DNA from: an uncultured Anaerolineae bacterium
Lineage (GTDB): Bacteria > Chloroflexota > Anaerolineae > Promineifilales > Promineifilaceae
Direction: 5' to 3'
DNA length: 39,115 nt
Assembly: GCA_937949915.1 (NCBI GenBank)
Contig: CALECP010000036.1
Span: forward strand, 1 to 39,115
The notes below the pieces were generated by a model that did not search any database, was not told the origin of the DNA, and saw only the letters and a list, made by a program, of their open reading frames with translations. A program made the position numbers and the translations under genes. Positions 1 to 8,820 of this stretch are shown here, piece by piece (positions within the stretch are counted from its first letter, which is position 1; every line of letters begins with the position of its first letter).

Positions 1-985
1 GCCCCGTATCACCTGCACTCATGACAAGATACGCTATCCCATTTGCGGCCGTGACGAACGTTACGCCATTGCCTCCCAGCACATTTTTTCGAAATGAGTC
101 CAGCTTTGTCGGGTTGGCGGGATCACTGACATCGATCATCAGCATATCTGCCCCGCCTGAAATGTACGCAACCCCATCGATCACCTTAACGGTTGAGACA
201 CCTTCCATCAGATCAAATCGACTAAGAACAATGGGCATTTCAGGATTATTCACATCGACTGTCACCAGTTCATTTTCCTCGTTTGTGAAATAAACGATGG
301 TATCAGCGATGTGTATGTAACTCGGAGATTCATTTTTAAGAACCGCCCCTTTCCACTCAAGGTTGGCGGGGTCACTGACATCGATCATCAGCAATTCACG
401 AAGCCCAACTTGCCCAGGCACAGATCGCTCAATATAGGCTGCATCGCCAACCACTTGCACATCACCCGCATACTCAAAATCAATCGTGTCCAGCACCACC
501 AGATCGTTCGAATCGCTGACATCAACGCTCATCAAACCATAGCCCCATGCTGTCAAATAAGCCGTTGATCCGCTGATTGCGATGTCGTTTGTGGTGTATC
601 GTCCAGCCTGCACCGAGTCAAGCACTCTCGGATTAGTCGGGTCACTAACATCAATCGTCACCAAACCATTTTTCCAATTGGCAACATACGCGATTGAATC
701 GACCACTGCAATTTCCATCAAAGCCCCCGGTATCGGTTCGCTTTTTCCGATAATGATGGGGTTTTCAGGTGATGATATGTCGAGAACAGCGAGCGTTCCC
801 CCCGCACCAGCATAGGCGATGTTGCCTTCTATAAAGAGGGTGTTGATACGCCCCTCGAAATGCCGGATCAGGCTGAGTGCGCCTGCTGTTTGGGCGTGAG
901 AGGGTGGCGTAGCGTACGAAAATAATGTCAATGCACTGAGGCAAAGCACAGCAAAGAGGACTGTAATCCATAATGATTGTTTCAT
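1..985 (-). CDS. Exported LVIVD-repeat protein (3' end outside window)
   Basis: The reading frame starts at the ATG complementary to 983-985 and stays open to base 1, so at least 328 residues are present and the C-terminus is missing. The N-terminus (MKQSLWITVLFAVLCLSALT, then a segment ending SHAQT) is a Sec signal peptide with likely cleavage after SHA. The rest consists of about 45-residue units of the form AYVA...GLVTIDVSDPTNP, seen for example as LAVLDISSPENP, LVTIDVSDPTNP, LMSVDVSD, LLMIDVSDPANL, LVTVDVNNPEMP and LMIDVSDPANP. These match the LVIVD repeat, which forms beta-propeller-like surface proteins. Such proteins are exported and usually of unknown ligand. No enzyme motif is visible. 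It is divergent from dnaG, with 168 bases between the starts. The family call is good; the function is unknown. Confidence 0.85.
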   Translation of the reverse strand, partial: MKQSLWITVLFAVLCLSALTLFSYATPPSHAQTAGALSLIRHFEGRINTLFIEGNIAYAGAGGTLAVLDISSPENPIIIGKSEPIPGALMEIAVVDSIAYVANWKNGLVTIDVSDPTNPRVLDSVQAGRYTTNDIAISGSTAYLTAWGYGLMSVDVSDSNDLVVLDTIDFEYAGDVQVVGDAAYIERSVPGQVGLRELLMIDVSDPANLEWKGAVLKNESPSYIHIADTIVYFTNEENELVTVDVNNPEMPIVLSRFDLMEGVSTVKVIDGVAYISGGADMLMIDVSDPANPTKLDSFRKNVLGGNGVTFVTAANGIAYLVMSAGDTG

Positions 986-1153
986 GATTCTCTTCTTATT
1001 TTGTTTACGGATGATTACAAATAAGCAGGCATTATAGGTAAGAGTTATGCAGTAAACAAAAACGGTCGGCAATGTTCCAGCGGCCGTTTGGTGGCCTTAT
1101 AGGTAAGTGCAACATTTGACGCTATACTCTCGTATAGCTTTGTAGTAACAATT
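986..1153. promoter_or_regulatory. Divergent intergenic region upstream of dnaG
   Basis: This spacer lies between the LVIVD gene (minus) and dnaG (plus). It holds an 11-base direct repeat, TTATAGGTAAG, at 1032-1042 and 1097-1107. It also holds a perfect inverted repeat, GCTATAC-TCTC-GTATAGC, at 1121-1138, whose left arm contains the -10-like hexamer TATACT (1123-1128). The inverted repeat could be an operator over the dnaG promoter or a short hairpin in its leader. I see no clear -35 box and no strong ribosome binding site before the dnaG ATG. The assignment is inference from position and symmetry. Confidence 0.4.
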
Positions 1154-3064
1154 ATGTCAATCGCACAGGAAATCAAGAGTAGGTTGGACATCGTGGATGT
1201 CATTTCTGAGTATGTGGACTTGAAAAAGTCTGGACGTAATTACGCTGGGTTTTGCCCATTCCATGCCAATTCGCGCACGCCTGCCTTTTATGTGTCGCCA
1301 GAGCGACAATCGTGGCACTGTTTTGGGGCATGTGCAGAGGGCGGCGATGTCTTTTCTTTTTTGATGAAGAAGGAGGGCTGGGATTTTCGGGAGGCGCTGG
1401 AGGAGATGGCGCAGCGCACGGGTGTTGAGATTCCGGCATACAAGCCAAAGTCGGCCGCCCAGCAATCGGCCGAAAATAAACTGACGGTGCTGATGACGGC
1501 CGCGGCCGATTATTATCACAAGCTGTTTTTGACCGCGCCGCAAGCCAGTTACGCCCGTGATTATCTGGAACGGCGTGAAGTGACGGCCGAGACGATCACC
1601 GCTTTTCAATTGGGATACGCGCTCAATAGTTGGGATGCTTGCCGCAACTATTTTGAAGAGCAGGGATACACCCGTGACGATTTGCTGGCAGTGGGGTTAC
1701 TTACTTTTAATGAAGAAAAAGACAGCACCTATGATCGTTTCCGCAACCGGCTGATGTTTCCCATTCGCAATATCGACCGCCAAATCGTTGGGTTTGGTGC
1801 GCGTACTTTAGAGCCGGATGGCGTACCCAAATATCTCAATTCGCCCCAGACCGCTCTGTTCGACAAAAGCAACATTTTGTATGGACTAGATGCGGCGAAA
1901 CGCAACATTCGTGACGCAGGGCAAGCGATCATTGTCGAAGGGTACATGGATGTGATTCGCGCACACCAGGCTGGCTACCAAAATGTGATCGCCCAGATGG
2001 GGACGGCACTGACGGAAACGCAGCTCAACTTGCTCAAACGGTACACGAAACGGTTCGTGATTGCGCTGGATGCAGACGCGGCCGGAGTGAATGCGACGAT
2101 GCGTTCGCTTGAGGTGGCGCGGGAAACGCTTGACCGTGATTTTGAGGTGCGCTTTGATGCGCGTGGGCTGGTGCGAAATGAAGGGCGACTGAAAGCGGAC
2201 ATTCGCATCGCCACCATGCCGGAAGGCAAAGACCCGGACGACATCATTCGACACGATGCGACACAATGGCCTGTGCTGATAGGCAAGGCAAAACCGGTGG
2301 TCGAATATGTGATCGATGTGGTGACGGCCGATGTAGACCGCAATGATGCAAAAGCGAAATCAGACGCGGCAAAACGGGTGATTCCGTTGATCAAAGATAT
2401 TGCGGATGCAGTTGAGCGCGACCATTGGTTGCAACGGCTGGCAGAAGCGTTACAGGTAGATGTGCAGGCGTTACGCACTTATGCGGCACGGGGAATCGGC
2501 AAACGGCCGCCTGCGCCGAAACGCAACCGCGAACGGCCGTCATCTACTCTGAGCCGAAACGTGAAAGCGCCGTTAGCGGTTGACAAATTAGAAGCGCATT
2601 TTTTGCGAGAAGTTATCGCGTGGCCAAACATGCTGGCACAGGTCGATTCGCACCTACGCCACACGCGCCAACCGGCCGTCGGCCGTGATGATTTCACCGC
2701 AACGGAAGATCAGACGCTGTTCCGCTATTTGGCGCACTATGCAAACACGGTGGGCGATTCGGCCGCAATGCTCACCACGCTCTACGCCGAAATGGATGAC
2801 TATTTGGTCGGCCGTGTCCAGGGGCTATTGGCACTACCCCATACAGACGACGCTCAATTGGAGCAACTGCCACAACGCTTAACAACATCCGTTCTCAGTT
2901 GGCGACTGGACAAAATAAAACGCCAATTGGACGAAGTAAAACAGATGATGGGTGCGGATCATGATCCGGCGCATCTGGAAACATGTCAAATGCTGTCGAT
3001 GATGGTACAAAGCATCCATCAAGCAAAGCATAAACTTTCAGTTCAGGGGCAGCGCACCACGTAG
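1154..3064 (+). CDS. dnaG: DNA primase DnaG
   Basis: This enzyme synthesises the RNA primers for Okazaki fragments and the leading strand at the replication fork. The 636 residues give the full three-part architecture. The CHC2 zinc finger has C34, H37, C56 and C60. The TOPRIM catalytic core contains IIVEGYMDVI (metal-binding Glu) and IALDADAAG (Asp pair). A C-terminal helicase-binding region runs from about residue 450. The last zinc knuckle is CFGAC, with three residues between the cysteines instead of the two in CFGC of E. coli. It is followed after 21 bases by rpoD, the partial macromolecular-synthesis operon dnaG-rpoD known in many bacteria. The start is the first ATG and sits directly before the conserved primase N-terminus. 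Confidence is very high. Confidence 0.97.
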   Translation: MSIAQEIKSRLDIVDVISEYVDLKKSGRNYAGFCPFHANSRTPAFYVSPERQSWHCFGACAEGGDVFSFLMKKEGWDFREALEEMAQRTGVEIPAYKPKSAAQQSAENKLTVLMTAAADYYHKLFLTAPQASYARDYLERREVTAETITAFQLGYALNSWDACRNYFEEQGYTRDDLLAVGLLTFNEEKDSTYDRFRNRLMFPIRNIDRQIVGFGARTLEPDGVPKYLNSPQTALFDKSNILYGLDAAKRNIRDAGQAIIVEGYMDVIRAHQAGYQNVIAQMGTALTETQLNLLKRYTKRFVIALDADAAGVNATMRSLEVARETLDRDFEVRFDARGLVRNEGRLKADIRIATMPEGKDPDDIIRHDATQWPVLIGKAKPVVEYVIDVVTADVDRNDAKAKSDAAKRVIPLIKDIADAVERDHWLQRLAEALQVDVQALRTYAARGIGKRPPAPKRNRERPSSTLSRNVKAPLAVDKLEAHFLREVIAWPNMLAQVDSHLRHTRQPAVGRDDFTATEDQTLFRYLAHYANTVGDSAAMLTTLYAEMDDYLVGRVQGLLALPHTDDAQLEQLPQRLTTSVLSWRLDKIKRQLDEVKQMMGADHDPAHLETCQMLSMMVQSIHQAKHKLSVQGQRTT

Positions 3065-3085
3065 ATATGGCGCAAGGAATTATTT

Positions 3086-5173
3086 ATGAGCAAACGACGG
3101 ACAACGACGCTTAAAAAGTTGGTTGAAGAAGAAAAGATAAAAACAGAAGAAGTCGATTTGATCGATGACGATATGGATAGCCAAGCTGTGATTGAAGCAC
3201 TGGTCAAAAAGGCACGTCGGGATCGCAGGATCAATGAGACAGAGATCATCACTGTTTCGGCCGATCTCGATGAAGCGCAAGCAGAAGCCCTGTATGCGCG
3301 GATTCAAAAGTTGGGTATTCGCATTGAGGAAGCCCCAGATGAAGACGAAGACCCGGACGCAAAAGCGAAAATGCCGGTTGTGCCGATGGGCGATGGCAGC
3401 AATGATGATCCGGTACAGACATATTTGCGCGAGATCGGCCGGGTGCCACTGCTCAAGGCGGCCGAAGAGGTTTGGCTATCGCTGCAATTGATGGCGCAAA
3501 CACGCTTGATCACGCTCTCCTACGATTGGGTAATCGATTCGATTACGGCCGCCACAGACAAAACGGCGATGACCAATCAACACGCTATCAAATTTGATCA
3601 GCGTTTTATGAGCTACCTAGAGAAGCGCATCAGCACCACAGAAGACACCGAAAATCAGCCTTTGATCGCGGTACAAGACGAGATCAGGCAATGGTATTGG
3701 TCTGTGATCGATGCGATTATTCTGAGCGAGAATCGGGACGACATCGTTGCCAAGCATAGTTCTGCACTGGGAACGAGTTTCATGAAATTCCTAGATGTGC
3801 AGGCCGAAAAGGCGCGCAAAGAGAGCGAAGACAAAGAGCGACGCGAGCGTGACCGTGAAGAAGCAGGTGCGCTGTATAGAAACCTCCTTGAAGTCAAATT
3901 GGTTGCCCTCAACAACACGCAACAGCTACTGCCGATCTCTCAATTGAACGACAGTGACGACAATCGCGCTATCGCCCTCGCCAACTATCGCAAGCTGCTG
4001 ACGACATGGGAAGCCGTGATCGCGGCCACGCACGATCTCAACATCGACTCGCCCGATTTGGAGTCGATTGTGGGCGAAGTGACCCGCTTGCGCCAAAGCT
4101 GGCAAAGCGAAAGCAGCTCTTATTTGCGCCACTATCTCAACAAAGGGTACTGGGGACAAGAAGAGACGTGGAAAGAGATCGCCCGTCACATGTTTGATCT
4201 GTTCGCAGCCCTTTATTTGCTCCCGAACCGCTTGACACGCCGCTTGTGCGATGCGTTTGAGGAAACGGGCGTGATGCCATCCCACGATACATTTGTCGGA
4301 TGGATAAACGACATCGATCCCGACCTCGAATACAACAGCTTTATGATCGAAAATTTGGCAGAGGAGGCGAAAAGTTCGCTCACACGTGCCAACTTACGCT
4401 TGGTGGTCAGCGTTGCCAAACGGTACATGAATCGCGGCATCCATTTGCTTGATCTGATTCAAGAGGGCAACGTCGGGTTGCTCCGCGCCGTCGAGAAGTT
4501 TGACGCGACGAAAGGGTATAAGTTCAGCACGTATGCGACGTGGTGGATTCGTCAGGCGGTCAGTCGAGCAATCGCAGATCAGGCGCGTACCATTCGCATA
4601 CCGGTACACATGGTAGAGACGATCAACAAGATCATGCGGAAGCAGCGCGACATGGTGCAGGGTCTCGGCCGTGAGCCAAAAACGGAAGAACTCGCGCTTG
4701 AACTCAACTTTATGGAAGAGAAAGATGTGGAGATGATCCGGCAGGCGCTCGCGCATGATCTCCCCATCGACCCAGCGCTAAACCGCAGATGGAAACAAGC
4801 GGCGAATAAAATCCGCAACATCCTAAAAATCTCGCAAGACCCGATGTCATTGTCAACCCCGATTGGGGGCGATGATGACAGCACCACGTATGGCGATTTT
4901 ATCCCGGACGAGAGTGCGCCCGAACCGACAGACGCAGCCAGCAAAGAGCTATTGCGCGACCAGATCAAGGATGCGCTTGACTTCCTGACAGATCGGGAGC
5001 GGTCTGTGCTGGAGATGCGCTTTGGGCTGAAGGATGGCAAAGACCATACGCTGGAAGAGGTCGGCCGTCAGTTTGGTGTCACTCGTGAGCGCATTCGCCA
5101 GATCGAAGCGAAAGCGTTGCGGAAATTGCGCCATCCGAGTCGCAGTCGTGCGTTGCGCGATTATTTGAGCTAA
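3086..5173 (+). CDS. rpoD: Principal RNA polymerase sigma factor (sigma-70 family)
   Basis: This is the housekeeping sigma subunit that directs RNA polymerase to -10/-35 promoters. Region 1.1 is visible at about residues 35-85. Region 1.2 follows near residue 110 ([17 protein letters not shown]). Region 2 is at about 420-520 and includes [33 protein letters not shown] and [14 protein letters not shown]. Region 3 follows ([13 protein letters not shown]). Region 4 has the helix-turn-helix near the C-terminus ([20 protein letters not shown]). Between regions 1.2 and 2 lies a charged, helix-rich non-conserved insert of about 275 residues, which makes the protein 695 residues long. A weak ribosome binding site (AAGGAA) precedes the ATG. 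It is probably transcribed with dnaG. Function is certain from regions 2 and 4; the role of the insert is unknown. Confidence 0.97.
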   Translation: MSKRRTTTLKKLVEEEKIKTEEVDLIDDDMDSQAVIEALVKKARRDRRINETEIITVSADLDEAQAEALYARIQKLGIRIEEAPDEDEDPDAKAKMPVVPMGDGSNDDPVQTYLREIGRVPLLKAAEEVWLSLQLMAQTRLITLSYDWVIDSITAATDKTAMTNQHAIKFDQRFMSYLEKRISTTEDTENQPLIAVQDEIRQWYWSVIDAIILSENRDDIVAKHSSALGTSFMKFLDVQAEKARKESEDKERRERDREEAGALYRNLLEVKLVALNNTQQLLPISQLNDSDDNRAIALANYRKLLTTWEAVIAATHDLNIDSPDLESIVGEVTRLRQSWQSESSSYLRHYLNKGYWGQEETWKEIARHMFDLFAALYLLPNRLTRRLCDAFEETGVMPSHDTFVGWINDIDPDLEYNSFMIENLAEEAKSSLTRANLRLVVSVAKRYMNRGIHLLDLIQEGNVGLLRAVEKFDATKGYKFSTYATWWIRQAVSRAIADQARTIRIPVHMVETINKIMRKQRDMVQGLGREPKTEELALELNFMEEKDVEMIRQALAHDLPIDPALNRRWKQAANKIRNILKISQDPMSLSTPIGGDDDSTTYGDFIPDESAPEPTDAASKELLRDQIKDALDFLTDRERSVLEMRFGLKDGKDHTLEEVGRQFGVTRERIRQIEAKALRKLRHPSRSRALRDYLS

Positions 5174-5182
5174 CACATACAT

Positions 5183-5212
5183 CGTAGGGACACGGCGCAC
5201 CGTGTCCCTACG
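5183..5212. repeat. Dispersed palindrome, GTAGGGACACGG family
   Basis: A perfect inverted repeat with 13-base arms (CGTAGGGACACGG and its complement) and a CGCA loop starts ten bases after the rpoD stop. Related palindromes occur at 16000-16019 and 16224-16245, so this is a repeated intergenic unit. It can fold into a strong RNA hairpin and might end or attenuate rpoD transcription, but there is no T-tract after it. Confidence 0.8.
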
Positions 5213-5243
5213 GATAATTATTACAACATTTTTTTGGACAATT

Positions 5244-6905
5244 ATGCAAGTCATCGAAGATTTGAAACAAGCCGTTCATGCGGCGATAGAAAAGGCACAA
5301 GAGGCGGGTGATTTCGGAGCGTTTGCTATTCCTGAGATCGCTGTAGAACGGCCGAAAGATACAACACACGGCGATTATGCGTCACCGACGGCGTTGCGTT
5401 TGGCGAAGCTGGCACGGATGAAGCCGCGTGACATTGCGGAAACGATCATCAAGCATTTGGCAGCCCCGGCCGCGATCAGCGAGGTGACGCTGGCAGGGCC
5501 GGGCTTTATCAACTTTCGGTTGTCCAACCAGTATTTGCATGGGCTGATCGAGCAGATGATCGGGGATGAAACGTTCGGCCGGACGACACAAGGCGCGGGC
5601 AAACGGGCGCAAATCGAGTTTGTCAGTGCCAACCCGACGGGGCCGATTACGATTGGACGGACGCGGGGCGGCGTGATCGGCGACACGCTGGCGCGACTAA
5701 TGGAAGCGGCCGGGTACGATGTCACCCGCGAGTATTATTACAATGATGCGGGTCGCCAAATTCAGATGTTGGGCGAATCTGTGCAAATTCGCTATCTACA
5801 GGAGTTGGGGCAAGAAAAAGAGTTGACAGACGACCATTATCAAGGTGCGTATATCCGCGATTTGGCGCGTGAACTAAAGGCGGAACACGGCGAGACGTTG
5901 AGCGATAGTCCGGCCGATTATTTCGGTGACTATGCTAAAAGTGCCATCAGCAGCCAACAAAAAGCGAGCCTGCAACGGGTGGGCATTACGCATGACGTTT
6001 ACTTTAACGAAAACGATCTATACAGTGACGGCAGCCTGACCGATACGCTCGAAACATTGGCGCAGAACGGCTATTTGTACGAAAAAGATGGCGCGAAATG
6101 GCTGAAAACGACGGCATTTGGCGATGATAAAGATCGGGTGGCAGTGCGTTCGAGTGATGGACGGCCGACGTACCGTGTTCCCGACATTGCGTACCATAAA
6201 AACAAAGCAGAACGCAACTTCGATGTGGTGGTCGATATTTTCGGGCCGGATCATCATGCGGTTGCGCCCCAAGTGCTGATGGGTGTGCAGATGCTGGGAT
6301 ATGACACCGCGTTTGTGCATACGTTGCTCCATCAAATCGTCAACTTGATTCGGGATGGCGTAACGGTGAAGATGAGTACGCGCCGGGGCAACTATGTGAC
6401 GCTCGATGAGTTGGTCGATGAAGTGGGGCCAGATGCAGTGCGCTACTTTATGATTGCGCGTTCGGCGACCAGCCATGTCAACTTTGACCTTGATCTTGCG
6501 CTGGCACAGTCAGACGAGAACCCTGTTTTCTACATCCAAAACGCGCATGTGCGTTGCTGTGGTATTTTCCGCAAATGGGTAGAGGCGGGGCTGGCGGCCG
6601 ATGCGGACACGAACGCTGATCTCAGCTTGCTGACGCATGAGAAAGAGATCGAATTTTTACGCAAGGCGCATGAGTTGAGCGAAGTGATCGATAATGCGGT
6701 GACGCAATACGAGCCACACCATATCGCCTTTTATGCGTATGATCTGGCGGCCGATTTCCATCCACTTTATGATGCGTGTCGCGTTTTGAATGATAGTGTG
6801 CCGGAAGATTTGCGTTTGGCGCGGCTGCGGCTGTACCGGGCGGCACAACATCTGTTCGGCCGGGTGTTGGACCTGATGGGTATGACGGCACCGGAGCGCA
6901 TGTAG
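5244..6905 (+). CDS. argS: Arginyl-tRNA synthetase
   Basis: This class I synthetase charges tRNA-Arg in the cytoplasm. The protein is 553 residues. It has the N-terminal additional domain (residues 1-110), then FVSANPTGPITIGRTRGG near residue 125. The catalytic core includes EYYYNDAGRQI and FGPDHHAV. The KMSKS loop appears as VKMSTRRGNYVTL near residue 374, followed by a DALR anticodon-binding domain to the end. The signature that is HVGH in most ArgRS reads TIGR here, so both histidines of HIGH are replaced; the surrounding sequence leaves no doubt about the family. I chose ATG 5244 because the upstream in-frame GTG at 5202 lies inside the palindrome at 5183-5212 and would add a non-homologous tail. 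No strong ribosome binding site is seen. Confidence 0.95.
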   Translation: MQVIEDLKQAVHAAIEKAQEAGDFGAFAIPEIAVERPKDTTHGDYASPTALRLAKLARMKPRDIAETIIKHLAAPAAISEVTLAGPGFINFRLSNQYLHGLIEQMIGDETFGRTTQGAGKRAQIEFVSANPTGPITIGRTRGGVIGDTLARLMEAAGYDVTREYYYNDAGRQIQMLGESVQIRYLQELGQEKELTDDHYQGAYIRDLARELKAEHGETLSDSPADYFGDYAKSAISSQQKASLQRVGITHDVYFNENDLYSDGSLTDTLETLAQNGYLYEKDGAKWLKTTAFGDDKDRVAVRSSDGRPTYRVPDIAYHKNKAERNFDVVVDIFGPDHHAVAPQVLMGVQMLGYDTAFVHTLLHQIVNLIRDGVTVKMSTRRGNYVTLDELVDEVGPDAVRYFMIARSATSHVNFDLDLALAQSDENPVFYIQNAHVRCCGIFRKWVEAGLAADADTNADLSLLTHEKEIEFLRKAHELSEVIDNAVTQYEPHHIAFYAYDLAADFHPLYDACRVLNDSVPEDLRLARLRLYRAAQHLFGRVLDLMGMTAPERM

Positions 6906-6971
6906 GCGATTGCCTCGATTATCCTGACCAATAGTGACGAGTCCGTTTGAAATGTGATCGACAAAGATATT

Positions 6972-7847
6972 ATGCAAGAGCAAACAGAAATAGGCGCACA
7001 CATCCCGATCCGCACACAGCAGGTGGTCAATACCGCCTCTGTGTCGCACCGTAGCCCGTTTCGCTACCCGGGCGGCAAAACATGGCTTGTCCCCACCATT
7101 CGGGCGTGGCTGGATGGGCTTGATTATCGGCCGAGCCATCTTATCGACCCGTTCACCGGGGGGGGCATTGTGCCGTTGTCTGCGTTGTTCGATGATCGTG
7201 TTGACGAGATTGTGTTGGTAGAGCTTGATCAAGAAGTGGCGGCCGTGTGGCAAACGATCATCGACGATCCAACATGGCTTGTCGCGCAAATCGAAGCGTT
7301 TGAGATCAACCTAGACACGGTTCGCGCTGTTCTCGCCTCTGAACCCACGACAACAGAAGAACGCGCCTTCCGCACCATCATCAAAAACCGCACACAGCGC
7401 GGTGGCATTTTGGCAAAAGGGGCTTCATTGATGAAAACAGGCGAGAAAGGCAAAGGGGTTGCCTCCCGTTGGTATCCACAAACATTGGCAAAACGCATTC
7501 GTGCCATTCACACCTACAAAGATCGCATCACCGTATATGCAGAGGATGGCTTACCTATTATCGCTAAATATATCAGTTTGCCAACGGCCGCCTTTTTCGT
7601 CGATCCGCCGTACACGGCCGGGGGCAAACGGGCTGGTAGTCGCCTCTACAACCACAACGAACTCGATCACGAAGCACTGTTTGATCTGATGGCGGCCGTG
7701 CAGGGGCAATTTATGATGACGTATGACAACGCCCAAACGGTGATCGACTTATCGGAAGAACGCAACTTCACCCTCGAAAAAATCCCCATGAAAAACGCAC
7801 ACCATCGCCAAATGTACGAGCTATTAATTACCAATCAAGCTATATAA
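6972..7847 (+). CDS. D12-class (Dam family) DNA adenine-N6 methyltransferase
   Basis: This enzyme transfers a methyl group from S-adenosylmethionine to adenine in a specific DNA site. The N-terminal SAM motif is SPFRYPGGK (residues 28-36). DPFTGGG follows, and the catalytic DPPY box is at about 211-214 (FFVDPPYTAGG). The 291-residue length fits the D12 class. Target specificity cannot be read from the sequence; GATC is a common one in this class but is not established here. ATG 6972 is preferred; a GTG at 6954 would add six residues. Its stop codon at 7847 abuts the stop of the convergent restriction gene at 7848. Codon style and CGGCCG content match the core genome, so it may be a resident methylase and not part of the neighbouring restriction operon. 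Confidence 0.88.
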   Translation: MQEQTEIGAHIPIRTQQVVNTASVSHRSPFRYPGGKTWLVPTIRAWLDGLDYRPSHLIDPFTGGGIVPLSALFDDRVDEIVLVELDQEVAAVWQTIIDDPTWLVAQIEAFEINLDTVRAVLASEPTTTEERAFRTIIKNRTQRGGILAKGASLMKTGEKGKGVASRWYPQTLAKRIRAIHTYKDRITVYAEDGLPIIAKYISLPTAAFFVDPPYTAGGKRAGSRLYNHNELDHEALFDLMAAVQGQFMMTYDNAQTVIDLSEERNFTLEKIPMKNAHHRQMYELLITNQAI

Positions 7848-8810
7848 TCAGTTTGATACAAAAAGGTGTGTTGCAAAAAGCGTATACGGTGTACTCAACA
7901 AATTAATATCAAACTTTAGCGATGGCTCAACTGTCGATTTAGCACTATGCAATCGAAACGCTATCTGCCACCCCTCATCTAACGAAACGATCAGCGTTGT
8001 GTGCGAATTATCTTTATAGACCGCCTCGATCAGCCGATTAGGCAACTTTAGAATAGGTATTTTTGCCTTTGGTTTCACGCGCTTAAATCCTTGGTTCAAG
8101 CTACCATGCAGATTATACGCTTGAATTTCAACCTTCCCTCTCTGCCGAATCACTTTGTAAAAATCATATTCACCGATCAAATAAGCCAGCAATCGGCGCG
8201 ATAACTCTAGGGGGTGCGCCTCATTCAAGCGCATCAACTCAGCTCGGAAAGCATCTAAAACAGGCTTGTAAACATCTAACCCGACATCGCCAACCGCATC
8301 CCATTTCGCAGTCTTATCATTGTTCCGAACATCAGCCAACATATTAAATGTGGGGGCGATCTCGTCAAAATATCTCTCTGAGCAAGGCAAGCCAAGCCAT
8401 TTCTGTCCAAAATCAATTTTTGGCGACAAACGTGGATGTTTTACAGCACGGTGGTTGTTCTTGGCTGAGATACCGATCTCCCATGACTGTTGTGACCGCA
8501 CGGTCAAAATATCTCGAACGTCCCCCACCTGTCCACGTGCATCAGCCACTATTTCAAGCTCCAAAATATCATCAAGTCCAGCCGCATGAGACAGGCGGGG
8601 TTCAACATCAATCAAAAAATTAATGGCGGCACTTGAGGTGATGCGGTAGGCATCTTGTGCATCTGCATCAAAGTTATCAAAGTATTGTTTGGCTGTTTTA
8701 TAGGGCGTATTTTCGATGATTCGCGTCGTTGTCAAAGTATGCAATCGTTCATATAGTTCCTGAAGGAGTGCATACTCGAACGCTTTGCCAGTACGGGTTT
8801 GTGATGCCAT
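7848..8810 (-). CDS. HaeIII-family type II restriction endonuclease
   Basis: This is a predicted double-strand endonuclease that cuts unmethylated GGCC. The 320-residue protein starts with the family-like KAFEYALLQELYERL. It carries a central block, GDVRDILTVRSQQSWEIGIS followed by AKNNHRAVKHPRLS, which I recognise from the HaeIII family and which probably holds the catalytic acidic and Lys residues. The identification is strengthened by the gene 10 bases upstream in the same direction, whose product closely resembles M.HaeIII. The specificity is inference from that pairing. The coding sequence contains no GGCC at all on a full read, in sharp contrast to its neighbours, which fits recent acquisition or avoidance of its own site. 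It is probably translated from the methylase transcript. Confidence 0.82.
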   Translation of the reverse strand: MASQTRTGKAFEYALLQELYERLHTLTTTRIIENTPYKTAKQYFDNFDADAQDAYRITSSAAINFLIDVEPRLSHAAGLDDILELEIVADARGQVGDVRDILTVRSQQSWEIGISAKNNHRAVKHPRLSPKIDFGQKWLGLPCSERYFDEIAPTFNMLADVRNNDKTAKWDAVGDVGLDVYKPVLDAFRAELMRLNEAHPLELSRRLLAYLIGEYDFYKVIRQRGKVEIQAYNLHGSLNQGFKRVKPKAKIPILKLPNRLIEAVYKDNSHTTLIVSLDEGWQIAFRLHSAKSTVEPSLKFDINLLSTPYTLFATHLFVSN

Positions 8811-8820
8811 ATTAATCTAC

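Noticed and set aside
5202-5243. GTG start for argS at 5202
   Set aside because: It lies within the dispersed palindrome and would add 14 residues unrelated to arginyl-tRNA synthetases.
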